This document shows, piece by piece, positions 24,253 to 32,945 of a stretch of DNA of 58,952 nucleotides. The number at the start of each line of letters is the position of its first letter. Position 1 is the stretch's first letter. The translations under genes and the position numbers were made by a program. Source of the stretch: Caldifarciminota bacterium SM23_42 (GTDB lineage: Bacteria; Hydrothermota; Tepidihabitantia; SM23-42). Under the pieces are notes generated by a model. It ran no database searches, was not told the DNA's origin, and saw nothing but the letters and a program-made list of their open reading frames with translations. The DNA is taken from NCBI GenBank assembly GCA_001303785.1, contig LJUJ01000021.1, forward strand, positions 1-58,952. The letters are read 5' to 3'.

Positions 24253-24269
24253 CTCCGGAAGGAGGTATG

Positions 24270-24731
24270 ATGCGCAAGATCATGATTATGCCATTGTTTC
24301 TTTTGTCTTTGTGCATTCCCTACGCACTGCGCGCCGATATGTACACGACGATGAAGGGAATCATGAGTGATATGACACAGTATGTCGACTTTCTCGAGGA
24401 CAGTCTGAGTCAGGAAATCGTACACATGCAAGGAGACATCATTACATCCGAGGGTGCGACCTTCAGCCGAACCTTACACCAGGGATGGACTTATGGTATA
24501 GCCGCCTTTGGTGATTGGCGTATAAAAGACTTGGACATAACTATCTATAAGGATATTGATGGTGAATGGGTCGAAGTAGCATCTGATGACGAATCGGACA
24601 ATCATCCAGTGATTGCGGTCGAACCATCAGAAACCGCTGTGTACCTCATAGAATTGAATGTCTATAAATGGGCCGAAGAATATAGCGCAGCTCATTACGG
24701 CATGTTGATATACCACGAGATTGGAGAGTAG
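24270..24731 (+). CDS. Exported protein of unknown function
   Basis: About 153 aa. Two ATG codons are adjacent; the second (24270) leaves better spacing from GGAAGGAGG. A signal peptide (MRKIMIMPLFLLSLCIPYALRA) is followed by a helix (MKGIMSDMTQYVDFLEDSL) and a beta-rich domain. The beta domain (GWTYGIAAFGDWRIKDLDITIYKDIDGEWVEVASDD...) resembles the end of pre-peptidase C-terminal-like jelly-roll domains that handle tolerance or binding outside the cell. No catalytic motif. Its own strong promoter suggests steady expression. Confidence 0.65.
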   Translation: MRKIMIMPLFLLSLCIPYALRADMYTTMKGIMSDMTQYVDFLEDSLSQEIVHMQGDIITSEGATFSRTLHQGWTYGIAAFGDWRIKDLDITIYKDIDGEWVEVASDDESDNHPVIAVEPSETAVYLIELNVYKWAEEYSAAHYGMLIYHEIGE

Positions 24732-24755
24732 TACTAGCGTGGAGTGAACAGCGTG

Positions 24756-25811
24756 ATGACCGATGCCTTTGAGAGACTTGCCGACGCACTTAATGGGTTA
24801 CCCAACGGATTCCCTCGAACACAGTCAAATGTAGAAATAGAAATTTTGCGGAGAATTTTTTCCAAAGAGGAGGCTTCTCTAGCATGTCAGTTGACCGGCA
24901 AACCTGAGCCGGTTGATGAAATAGCAGAGCGGCTTGGCATCGCAGAGGCTCAGATAAAAACGCGGCTTATCCAGATGGCAAAGCACGGTCTTGTATGGAT
25001 GTCCCGAAATAAGGCTAGGATGACGTTCCGGCTGGCGCCGTTCGTCGTCGGTATCTACGAGAGTCACCTGGGCAAAATGGATCACGAGTTTGCCCATCTC
25101 ATTGAGGAATATATGGAAAGTGGTGGTGCGGAAGGGATCATGAAGCCCCAACCAGCAATTCACCGCGTAGTGCCTGCCCAGGGAGCAATCAAGTCTGAGT
25201 GGATTCTACCCTACGATGATATCAAGGCAATGCTCGAGAAGGCTAAGTCATATAGGGTCCGTGATTGTATCTGCCGTGTGCAACAAGACTTATTGGGTAA
25301 GAGAAAATGCGATTTCCCGGTAAAAATGTGCGTTACCTTCTCGCCGGTTGAGCGACCAGCTCACCCTAATGATGTTTCGAAGAAAGAAGCGATCGCGCTA
25401 CTGGATAGGGCTGAGGAAATTGGCCTCGTGCACTGTGTGAGTAACGTTATCAAGGATGTTTTCTATATTTGTAATTGTTGCGGTTGTTGTTGCGGAATAC
25501 TACGTGGCGTCACAGACTGGGGTATAGAAGAGTCGGTTGCATGTGCTAACTACTACGCCAAAGTTGATTCAGAATTATGCGATGCTTGCGGCATATGCGT
25601 TGGTCGCTGTCAAGTCAAGGCACTCGAGGCGAAGAATGGTGATGTTTTCGTCCACCGGGAGAAGTGCATCGGATGTGGACTATGCGTTACTGGTTGTCCA
25701 AGCGTTGCAGTGAGTCTTGAGCGAAGGCAGGGCGCCGAATTGGTCGAGCCACCCGATGATTTTGAAGCGTGGGAGCAAATGCGCTTGCAGGTACGCAATC
25801 TATTGACCTAG
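24756..25811 (+). CDS. HTH plus 4Fe-4S dicluster protein, cysteine-rich
   Basis: About 351 aa from the ATG at 24756 (GGAGTGA 8 nt upstream). Residues about 30-100 form an ArsR/MarR-like winged helix (VDEIAERLGIAEAQIKTRLIQMAKHGLVWM). The middle part has cysteines in RDCICRVQQDLLGKRKC and the run ICNCCGCCCGILRG. The C-terminal part is a two-cluster ferredoxin (CDACGICVGRC and CIGCGLCVTGC). This architecture is widespread in anaerobes but uncharacterised. A redox-sensing or electron-transfer role is likely, and DNA binding is plausible but unproven. It ends 18 nt before the lipoprotein gene. Confidence 0.85.
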   Translation: MTDAFERLADALNGLPNGFPRTQSNVEIEILRRIFSKEEASLACQLTGKPEPVDEIAERLGIAEAQIKTRLIQMAKHGLVWMSRNKARMTFRLAPFVVGIYESHLGKMDHEFAHLIEEYMESGGAEGIMKPQPAIHRVVPAQGAIKSEWILPYDDIKAMLEKAKSYRVRDCICRVQQDLLGKRKCDFPVKMCVTFSPVERPAHPNDVSKKEAIALLDRAEEIGLVHCVSNVIKDVFYICNCCGCCCGILRGVTDWGIEESVACANYYAKVDSELCDACGICVGRCQVKALEAKNGDVFVHREKCIGCGLCVTGCPSVAVSLERRQGAELVEPPDDFEAWEQMRLQVRNLLT

Positions 25812-25828
25812 TCGAAGCCAGGAGGAAT

Positions 25829-26758
25829 ATGACGGCGAGACAATGGATGGTTAGTTTATCGGGTGTGATATTTCCGGTATTGCTATTCTTTTTATCATGC
25901 GGAAAGGGGGGTCGTGAAAAAATGCTTGAATATTACAGGCAACATGGTGTGATGACCGACCCTGGAGTATATGAATACATGTATGCAGATTTGCCTTCTG
26001 ATATTCCTGGACTGTGCAGGGTTACACAGGGTGCTGTATTGCACATTTTCTGGGCCAAGGGATATGGAGTTGAACTCTCCGAAGAGAGGAAAAAGGAAGT
26101 AGGGATAAGAAAGATGGAAGGCATTTTAGCCAAGATCTCTGGAATGGATCATCGGACACTAGCCTTTTCCCGTGAGCCAGAGAAGAGAGTCGTCGGTAAC
26201 TGCCGTGATTTCTCGATATTCCTTGTTTCACTACTAAGGCGTGAGGGCTTTCCAGCAAGAGCACGTTGTGGATTTGCTACATACTTCACGCCGGGAAGAT
26301 ACGAAGACCACTGGATCTGCGAATATTGGAACGAAGAAAAACAAAGGTGGATTCAGGTCGACGCACAACTGGATAGTCTTCAGCTGGAGGTACTCAAAAT
26401 TGATTTCGACCCGCACGATTTGCCTGAGGGCAAATTTTTGACTGGGGGAGAGGCCTGGCGGTTGTGTCGCAGCGGAGAACTCGATGCTGAACTATGTGGT
26501 ATTTTTGATATGAACGGTTTGTGGTTTGTACAGGGTGATTTAGTACGCGACTTCATGGCATTGAACAAATTGGAAGTTTTACCATGGGATTGCAACAATA
26601 TCATGGGGGGTCCGGACGAAAAAGTAAGTCAAGACGCATATGATTTGCTGGATCGAATTGCCGGGTTGACTACGGGTGGCGATAAGATGTTTGGGGAAAC
26701 TAGGTCATTATACGAGTCACGCGCGGAGCTGCGCATGCCTTATGACTGGCAGCCTTAG
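25829..26758 (+). CDS. Transglutaminase-like lipoprotein
   Basis: 309 aa from the ATG after AGGAGG, opening a lipoprotein signal peptide (FFLSC, Cys24). The transglutaminase-like triad is visible: Cys125 in GNCRDFSIFLVSLLRREGFPAR, His161 in DHWICEYW and Asp178 in WIQVDAQ. Such domains act as peptidases, amidases or inactive binding modules on the cell surface. The remaining 130 residues show no known domain. Lipid anchoring to the envelope is well supported; the substrate is not. Confidence 0.85.
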   Translation: MTARQWMVSLSGVIFPVLLFFLSCGKGGREKMLEYYRQHGVMTDPGVYEYMYADLPSDIPGLCRVTQGAVLHIFWAKGYGVELSEERKKEVGIRKMEGILAKISGMDHRTLAFSREPEKRVVGNCRDFSIFLVSLLRREGFPARARCGFATYFTPGRYEDHWICEYWNEEKQRWIQVDAQLDSLQLEVLKIDFDPHDLPEGKFLTGGEAWRLCRSGELDAELCGIFDMNGLWFVQGDLVRDFMALNKLEVLPWDCNNIMGGPDEKVSQDAYDLLDRIAGLTTGGDKMFGETRSLYESRAELRMPYDWQP

Positions 26759-26803
26759 AATTACGTGCGCGCTTTATTGACCATTATGCGAGCATAGAAC
26801 TGT

Positions 26804-27487
26804 ATGCATCTTGAGAGCTACCGCGCGGTGCTTTTTGATTTGTTTCACACGTTGACTTCTGCAGACGTGATGCGTGTGCCTGGTAAAGGCACCAGTGAGA
26901 TATTGGGTGTTTCGCGAGACGATTGGAACAAGCAGTTGCTTTCTTATTCTGAGGACAGACTGCGGGGTCGGCTAAACGATCCGTTCATAATCATTGCAAA
27001 AATGGCGCATGCGATCGACCCTGGAATAGCCAATCAGACGATTAAGGAAGCGGCGAATAACCGGATTCAACGTTTCATGCACGCACTTAAGAATATTGAT
27101 GATTCGACGTTAGCTACGATTAGACGACTGAAGCAGATGGGAAAACTACTCGGCCTTGTCAGCAATGCAGATGTTAATGAGGTTATTGGTTGGCAGGATA
27201 GCCCGCTGCAACGGTATTTTGATAGTGTAGTATTCTCATATCGAGTTGGTCATATAAAGCCCGAGAGAGAAATATATGAAGTAGCACTGAAGGAACTCGG
27301 TGTTTTGCCCAAAGCTGTTTTGTACGTTGGTGACGGAGGGAGCGATGAGTTGATGGGCGCCAAGAAAATGGGCATGACAACGGTTCTGACTACCCATGTA
27401 ATAAAGGAATTTTGGCCTGAGCGAATAATCAAGGCTCGCGAATACGCCGACTATGAAATTGAAAATATAGAAGATATTCTGTTATGA
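26804..27487 (+). CDS. HAD-superfamily hydrolase
   Basis: 227 aa. Motif I is AVLFDLFHTLTSADV (nucleophile Asp, with the second Asp replaced by Phe as in haloacid-dehalogenase-like members). Motif II is in LGLVSNADV and motif III and IV in HIKPEREIY and YVGDGGSDELMGAKKMGM. A helical cap lies between motifs I and II. It is probably a phosphatase on a small metabolite. No convincing promoter or ribosome binding site is seen. Confidence 0.85.
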   Translation: MHLESYRAVLFDLFHTLTSADVMRVPGKGTSEILGVSRDDWNKQLLSYSEDRLRGRLNDPFIIIAKMAHAIDPGIANQTIKEAANNRIQRFMHALKNIDDSTLATIRRLKQMGKLLGLVSNADVNEVIGWQDSPLQRYFDSVVFSYRVGHIKPEREIYEVALKELGVLPKAVLYVGDGGSDELMGAKKMGMTTVLTTHVIKEFWPERIIKAREYADYEIENIEDILL

Positions 27488-27508
27488 TTCACTAATGAGA
27501 GGTGTTTT

Positions 27509-27964
27509 ATGTTAAAGGAATTTAAGGAGTTCGCCATGCGCGGCAATGTCGTGGATATGGCGGTCGGTATTATTATCGGTGCGGCATTTGGAACAATCGT
27601 GAAATCGCTTGTGTCGGACGTTATTATGCCGCCGATCGGGCTGTCGTTGGGCAATGTTGATTTTGCCAATCTCTTTGTGATCCTAAAACAAGGGTCCACT
27701 GCTGGACCCTATGCCTCACTCGCCGACGCCCAGGCAGCCGGCGCCGTGTCCCTAAACTACGGTGCGTTTATCAATACGATTATCAGTTTCATCATCGTTG
27801 CCTTTGCCGTATTTCTTGTGATTCGTAGTATTAACAAGCTCAAGAGACAAAGGGAGGAGCCAGCAGCTGAACCGACGACAAAGACATGCCCGTATTGCCA
27901 ATCTGCGATCCCCATTAAAGCTACCCGTTGTCCCTTTTGTACGTCTGAACTGAAGGGAGAATGA
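27509..27964 (+). CDS. mscL: Large-conductance mechanosensitive channel with C-terminal zinc ribbon
   Basis: 151 aa, start after GAGG. The first 115 residues are a typical Msc[44 protein letters not shown] (TM1) and [26 protein letters not shown] (TM2). Instead of the plain coiled-coil end, a zinc ribbon follows ([18 protein letters not shown], residues about 126-143). The channel opens under membrane tension and releases solutes. The ribbon is expected on the cytoplasmic side and may bind metal. Confidence 0.93.
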   Translation: MLKEFKEFAMRGNVVDMAVGIIIGAAFGTIVKSLVSDVIMPPIGLSLGNVDFANLFVILKQGSTAGPYASLADAQAAGAVSLNYGAFINTIISFIIVAFAVFLVIRSINKLKRQREEPAAEPTTKTCPYCQSAIPIKATRCPFCTSELKGE

Positions 27965-27991
27965 GCCGATTTTTTGAGCAGTGGGAGTTCT

Positions 27992-28585
27992 ATGTTTTTC
28001 CAATCTAGCATCATGGTGAATGCATGGTCAGTGCTGGTTTTGGTTACTGTATTACTATTGTCTTGCACTCAGGACTTGTCGCGACGTGTCAGAGATTATG
28101 AGACAACCTATAACACGCATGATGTGGAGAGGCTCATGGCATTCTATGCTGATGATATCAGATTTGAGATCACCGGTGTTTGGGTAAAGAGAGGAAAAGA
28201 AGCAGTGCGGGGACTCGCCGAATGGGACAAGGCAACCAACATGCACATGACTATCTCCGATATCAAGGTTAGCGGCGACACCGCGTCATTCAGGCTTGTT
28301 GAGACCAATGATTGGTGGAAACTTGCTGGTATGGGAGAAGCGTACTATGAACCCTGTGTTATGATATTTCGCAGTGGCCTTATAGCCGAGTTACGGGCGA
28401 CAATGACCCAGGAAAGCTTGGACGCCTACGCAAGAGTGTGGCCATCAATAATGAGTTGGGCAAGTGACCATCGCAGTGAAGAGCTGGCTGAATTACTCCC
28501 TGGTGGCGAATTCGTTTACGGTGAAGAAACTGCAAGGAAATGGATTATTCTCTTGCAGGAGTGGCGCGATGCACAAATGCAATGA
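27992..28585 (+). CDS. SnoaL/NTF2-like lipoprotein
   Basis: 197 aa. The ATG at 27992 has GGGAG 6-7 nt upstream and starts a lipoprotein signal peptide (VLLLSC). The mature N-terminal 110 residues fit a SnoaL-like cone: RVRDYETTYNTHDVERLMAFYADDIRFEITGVWVKRGKEAVRGLAEWD. The rest (MSWASDHRSEELAELLPGGEF) is helical. The substrate is unknown. A second NTF2-like protein without signal peptide is encoded at 34519. Confidence 0.75.
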   Translation: MFFQSSIMVNAWSVLVLVTVLLLSCTQDLSRRVRDYETTYNTHDVERLMAFYADDIRFEITGVWVKRGKEAVRGLAEWDKATNMHMTISDIKVSGDTASFRLVETNDWWKLAGMGEAYYEPCVMIFRSGLIAELRATMTQESLDAYARVWPSIMSWASDHRSEELAELLPGGEFVYGEETARKWIILLQEWRDAQMQ

Positions 28586-28618
28586 AATACAATAAACCGA
28601 CATAATACATGCCTTAAG

Positions 28619-28984
28619 GAACAAACAGATAAGGACGGAGCCTACGAGATCGAGCGTCTTCTAGATGAATTTGTGGTAGAAAGGGTGCAGTTCTCCTCGG
28701 CCGAGAGAATCCGTTCCCATTTTGGCGTGTTTATCATTAACGCGATCAGGGTTGAAATCATGGGAGATATTGAGAAACGGACCGCCAAGGGAGTATGGCA
28801 GCCTATTGATGATTTGAGAAAATATGTGCGGTTTGTTGAAATTGATGATATGATAATTCCGGTGTTGTTATTAGAATACGAGTACGAAGCTTATGTGCAG
28901 TTGGGTAGGGAAGACAAGGCTCAATTACTACAAAACTGGCTAGAGCGGCGAGGCGGTTCTGTTGAGGAGGTGAGCGATGGCTGA
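28619..28984 (+). pseudogene. 5'-truncated MNT/AbiEii-type nucleotidyltransferase
   Basis: The frame is open from 28586, just behind the stop of the upstream gene, but has no ATG, GTG or TTG before 28673. From EQTDKDGAYEIERLLDEF onward it follows the standalone nucleotidyltransferase family whose intact members read D-I-D-x-Q-T-D-K-x-G-A-Y. The whole part before that, including the Gly-Ser loop and the catalytic Asp pair, is missing. The rest is intact to the usual EYEYEAYVQLGREDKA end. A GTG start at 28673 could yield a 103-residue remnant. It overlaps the next gene by 8 nt, so it is more likely a decayed gene than a sequencing artefact. Confidence 0.6.
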
Positions 28985-29453
28985 GCTCAGGAGCATTAGT
29001 GATCTCCTCGAGGTCGCAATCCGTGTCGAGCGTTGTCTTTTGGATTTTTACAAGAAAATGCGTGATCAAATCGAACACAGTTACGGCCGAGACCAATTCG
29101 ATTCTCTCGCATCCGAAGAACAGACGCATGTCGTCATGCTGAGAAGGTTCTTGGATGGTATCGGCGAAGACGAAGACGGATTCCGACTGAAGAGAGGCCA
29201 GGTAAAATCACAGAATGGCTTGGTTTCTCATGCCATGAGAGTTTTCAGTAGGGCAGAAGAAATGACTAGGACTGACGATGCTTTGGAGGCGCTGAGCATC
29301 GGAATGGAGTTAGAAATGGAATCTATATTCTATTTCACGGAGCTACACGATATGTTTCAGGGAGAGCAGCAAGATTTGATTGCGCATATTTTGAAAAATG
29401 AAAAATCTCATCTATTGAGATTGATTGCAATGACAAAGAAGACTGAGTTCTAG
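28977..29453 (+). CDS. Ferritin-like (rubrerythrin-type) diiron protein
   Basis: 158 aa, with an ATG overlapping the upstream frame by 8 nt and GAGGAGGTGAG as binding site. A four-helix bundle with the diiron ligands is readable: Glu in AIRVERC, the ExxH in EEQTHVVML, Glu residues in GMELEMESIFYF and a second ExxH in KNEKSHLLRL. There is no rubredoxin domain. Family members handle peroxide or iron. It fits the peroxiredoxin and AhpD proteins in the window. Confidence 0.85.
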   Translation: MAELRSISDLLEVAIRVERCLLDFYKKMRDQIEHSYGRDQFDSLASEEQTHVVMLRRFLDGIGEDEDGFRLKRGQVKSQNGLVSHAMRVFSRAEEMTRTDDALEALSIGMELEMESIFYFTELHDMFQGEQQDLIAHILKNEKSHLLRLIAMTKKTEF

Positions 29454-29462
29454 CAGTCATTC

Positions 29463-30209
29463 GTGCGATATCATAGCAGTTACGAAAAATCGGCACACCT
29501 GTATGACCTCTTTGACCGGAAACCAAACGTAGAATTCTTATGCCAGTACGGATCTGTATTTACTGAAGTCATAGATATCGGTTCAGGCACGGGCCGAATC
29601 GCCATACCACTTGCGCAGCGAGGAACCGTAGTATACTGTGTTGAACCATCACCAGCGATGCGTAGAGAATTCATGAGAAAACTGGCGGTACACACTTCAA
29701 TTGCCGATAGAATATTGCTCCTCGGTGGCAATGCCGAGTCATTCGCACTCAGACGTCGTTTCCCCTCAGCATTCATGTCCGGTGTCTTTGACCATTTGCT
29801 TGATGACAATATACGCCTACTTGCGCTCGAGAATATCAACCATCACTTGCTGCCGGGAGGAACGCTTGTTATGGACCTATGCCTTGGCGGTTCAAAGGAT
29901 AGTGTTCCGGTGCCAGCAGGTGATTACCGGATCGGTAACAAAGAATACCGTCGTTTTGTTAGCAGCGAGATGCTTCGAGACGACAAGAAACAGGTGACCC
30001 TCGTCTTCGAGACATATGAATCCGGTAAGCTTGTCGAGCGTATTGAGGAGCGGGGCGTGGTGGGCATTGTGGGCCGTTGCAGACTGCTGAGTCTACTCGA
30101 AAATACTGGTTTCGTTGTAGTTAATGAGTTTGGCGATTACGAATCTACGGCATATAAGAAGGGTGACGAATCTCTTATCATCGAGGCAAGGAAGAAGACG
30201 ACAACATAG
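29463..30209 (+). CDS. Class I SAM-dependent methyltransferase
   Basis: 248 aa from a GTG. Motif I is VIDIGSGTGRIAIPLAQRGTVVYCVEPSPAM, then LLLGGNAESF and HHLLPGGTLVMDLCL. The start has no clear binding site, but lies 9 nt after the ferritin-like gene, suggesting coupling. Substrate unknown. Confidence 0.78.
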   Translation: MRYHSSYEKSAHLYDLFDRKPNVEFLCQYGSVFTEVIDIGSGTGRIAIPLAQRGTVVYCVEPSPAMRREFMRKLAVHTSIADRILLLGGNAESFALRRRFPSAFMSGVFDHLLDDNIRLLALENINHHLLPGGTLVMDLCLGGSKDSVPVPAGDYRIGNKEYRRFVSSEMLRDDKKQVTLVFETYESGKLVERIEERGVVGIVGRCRLLSLLENTGFVVVNEFGDYESTAYKKGDESLIIEARKKTTT

Positions 30210-30218
30210 ACAACGCCA

Positions 30219-30246
30219 TTGAGTTATCATTCATTTTTAATATAAT
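30219..30246 (+). promoter_or_regulatory. Promoter giving a leaderless transcript
   Basis: TTGAGT (30219-30224), 16-bp spacer, TATAAT (30241-30246). The ATG follows 7 nt after the -10 box, so the mRNA should begin at or within a base of the start codon. Confidence 0.65.
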
Positions 30247-30253
30247 GTAGGTA

Positions 30254-30979
30254 ATGAGAGACAACGAGAAAGATTTTGATGGAATTCACAAGGCAATAGT
30301 GCGCGAGTTAAGACAGCACATTGAACCCGAGTACCGTAAGGGAGCACAGAAATATATTAAGGAAGGTATTGTGCTTTTGGGCGTCAGGTTGAATGTTGTA
30401 CGAAGGATTTCGGCTGTTTATTTTAGGAAAATAAAGGCGAGTGGGCGAGGAGTAATATTCTCCATTTGTGCTGACTTGTTGATGTCAGAGTATGCTGAGG
30501 AGAAGACGGTTGCTTTTGATTGGGCGTATCGTTTACGAAAGCAATACAAGCCTGAGGATTTTAAGATATTCGAGTCATGGTTGAAGGCATACGTGTCCAA
30601 CTGGGGTTTGTGCGACGACTTGTGCCGTCATGCTTTTGGCGCGTTCGTGGATCAGTTTCCGCAATTTCTACGTGATGTGACAAAGTGGACTGAGTCAGAG
30701 AACAGATGGTTAAGACGGGGTGCTGCAGTGATCATGATATACTCCCTGCGTAAGGGCAAACATCTTGATGTAGCAATTCGCATCGCTGATGCGCTTATGC
30801 TAGATGATGATTACCTCGTGCAAAATGGTTATGGCTGGATGCTCAAAGACGCGAGCATTTTGTTCCCAGAAAAGGTATTCGGTTACGTGATGCGCAACAA
30901 GAAGAAAATGCCCCGAAGGGCGTTACGATATGCTATTGAGAGATTTACAACGCAGCAGAGGCGGGAGGCAATGGCATAG
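30254..30979 (+). CDS. DNA alkylation repair (AlkD-like HEAT) protein
   Basis: 241 aa, helical HEAT-like repeats. The family pattern includes [75 protein letters not shown] and [30 protein letters not shown]. Homologous AlkC/AlkD glycosylases remove alkylated bases. Trp and Asp residues near the WG.CD motif are the functional ones. It is preceded by a promoter that leaves no leader, and ends 40 nt before the branching enzyme start. Confidence 0.82.
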   Translation: MRDNEKDFDGIHKAIVRELRQHIEPEYRKGAQKYIKEGIVLLGVRLNVVRRISAVYFRKIKASGRGVIFSICADLLMSEYAEEKTVAFDWAYRLRKQYKPEDFKIFESWLKAYVSNWGLCDDLCRHAFGAFVDQFPQFLRDVTKWTESENRWLRRGAAVIMIYSLRKGKHLDVAIRIADALMLDDDYLVQNGYGWMLKDASILFPEKVFGYVMRNKKKMPRRALRYAIERFTTQQRREAMA

Positions 30980-31019
30980 TCATGTGCTTAGCTATTACAG
31001 AAATCGTAGAGGGTTTGGA

Positions 31020-32945
31020 ATGAGTAACACGCGGGTTACGAGCACACTCACTGATCATGACATATATCTGTTCAAAGAGGGAAATCATTTCAGACTCTAC
31101 GACAAGCTAGGTGCTCACGTTGTTAAAAGGAGGAAGAAGGGTACTCATTTCGCCGTATGGGCTCCGAGCGCTCAGTCGGTGTCGGTAGTTGGTGACTTCA
31201 ATAGTTGGGATCGAGAGGCGAATCGTCTCGCTGTCAGGTGGGACGGTTCGGGCATTTGGGAGGGTTTCGTGCCTGGCGTCGGCACGGGCGCGCTTTATAA
31301 ACTACATGTCGTCTCGAGATACTACAATTATAAAATTGATAAGGGTGATCCATTTGCATTTTATTGGGAACAACCGCCCAAAACGGCGAGTGTAGTCTGG
31401 GATTTAGATTACCAATGGCATGATGACAAATGGATGCGAAACAGGAGTGAACACAATGCATTGGAAAAGCCGATATCAGTGTACGAGATACATCTTGGTT
31501 CATGGTTGCGTAATGAGGTAAACGGTGGATTACCCAATTACCGGGATGCGGCACGCAAACTCGTCGAATATGTCAGGGAAATGGGCTTTACTCACGTAGA
31601 ATTGTTGCCTATCATGGAACACCCCTTTTATGGGTCCTGGGGATACCAGGTCGTCGGCTATTTTGCTCCAACGAGCAGATATGGCTCGCCGCAGGATTTT
31701 ATGTTTCTCGTTGATTATCTTCATCAAAATGGCATTGGAGTCATATTGGATTGGGTTCCTTCTCATTTTCCAACCGATGAATACGGGCTCGCATATTTCG
31801 ATGGTACACATCTGTATGAACACGCGGATCCGAGAGAGGGACTGCATCCTGATTGGAATAGTTACATTTTCAATTATGGACGCAATGAAGTTCGCAATTT
31901 TCTTATCAGTAGCGCTTTGTTCTGGCTTGATAAATATCACGTCGATGGAATACGGGTGGATGCTGTTGCGTCTATGTTATATCGTGACTATTCGAGAAAA
32001 GATGGCGAATGGATTCCTAATCGTTTTGGCGGACGTGAGAATTTGGAGGCGATCGAATTTTTGAAACGTCTCAACGAGACAGTGTACAGAGAATACCCCG
32101 ACGTCCAGATGATCGCGGAAGAATCCACGGCATGGCCGATGGTTTCACGCCCCGTCTATCTGGGCGGACTCGGCTTCGGTATGAAATGGAATATGGGTTG
32201 GATGCACGATACACTGATTTATTTTTCAAGGGACTCGGTTCACCGAAAATATCATCATGATCAATTGACATTCAGTATATGGTATGCCTTTTACGAGAAT
32301 TTCGTACTATCCCTATCACACGATGAAACTACCCATGGTAAGGGTTCGCTAATCTCGAAAATGGCTGGTGATGATTGGCAAAGATTCGCCAACCTGCGTC
32401 TGCTGTTTGGCTATATGTACGCCCATCCAGGTAAAAAACTACTATTCATGGGTAATGAGTTCGCCCAATGGCAAGAGTGGAGCCACGACCGGGGTCTGGA
32501 TTGGCAGCTTCTTGATTACGCACCGCACAAGGGTATACAGAAATGGGTGCGTGATCTCAATCGCACATATAGGCAAGAACGAGCACTGCACGCAAGGGAC
32601 TTCGAACCCGACGGGTTTGAGTGGATCGACTTCGGAAATTGGGCCGAGAGTGTGACTGTGTTTCTCCGTAAATCGAAAAGACCCGGCGAGAGTGTGCTCG
32701 TTGTGTGCAACTTCACGCCCGTATCCAGATATAACTACAGGATAGGCGTGCCCAGTCTCGGATTTTGGCGAGAGTTACTTAACAGTGATGCGCAAGAATA
32801 TGGTGGGAGCGGACATGGCAATTTCGGAGGCGTGAAAGCACGAAGTGAACCGTGTCACGGACAGCAGCACTCGGCAATCATAACATTGCCTCCCCTCGCC
32901 GTTCTATTCTTCAAGAGAGAAAAAACATCCCGTGAAAATACATAA
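31020..32945 (+). CDS. glgB: 1,4-alpha-glucan branching enzyme
   Basis: 641 aa from the ATG at 31020, supported by AGAGGG upstream. The N-terminal CBM48 domain reads [24 protein letters not shown]. The GH13 catalytic domain has the nucleophile Asp314 in [14 protein letters not shown], the acid/base Glu in [10 protein letters not shown] (367-368) and [13 protein letters not shown]. The HLGSW and [20 protein letters not shown] segments are typical of bacterial GlgB. It introduces alpha-1,6 branches into glycogen. Its end overlaps malQ by 14 nt. Confidence 0.96.
   Translation: MSNTRVTSTLTDHDIYLFKEGNHFRLYDKLGAHVVKRRKKGTHFAVWAPSAQSVSVVGDFNSWDREANRLAVRWDGSGIWEGFVPGVGTGALYKLHVVSRYYNYKIDKGDPFAFYWEQPPKTASVVWDLDYQWHDDKWMRNRSEHNALEKPISVYEIHLGSWLRNEVNGGLPNYRDAARKLVEYVREMGFTHVELLPIMEHPFYGSWGYQVVGYFAPTSRYGSPQDFMFLVDYLHQNGIGVILDWVPSHFPTDEYGLAYFDGTHLYEHADPREGLHPDWNSYIFNYGRNEVRNFLISSALFWLDKYHVDGIRVDAVASMLYRDYSRKDGEWIPNRFGGRENLEAIEFLKRLNETVYREYPDVQMIAEESTAWPMVSRPVYLGGLGFGMKWNMGWMHDTLIYFSRDSVHRKYHHDQLTFSIWYAFYENFVLSLSHDETTHGKGSLISKMAGDDWQRFANLRLLFGYMYAHPGKKLLFMGNEFAQWQEWSHDRGLDWQLLDYAPHKGIQKWVRDLNRTYRQERALHARDFEPDGFEWIDFGNWAESVTVFLRKSKRPGESVLVVCNFTPVSRYNYRIGVPSLGFWRELLNSDAQEYGGSGHGNFGGVKARSEPCHGQQHSAIITLPPLAVLFFKREKTSRENT

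Noticed and set aside
26771-26804. Promoter before the HAD gene (TTGACC at 26777)
   Set aside because: The -10 position at 16 bp is ACTGTA and would overlap the start codon; no alternative spacing works.
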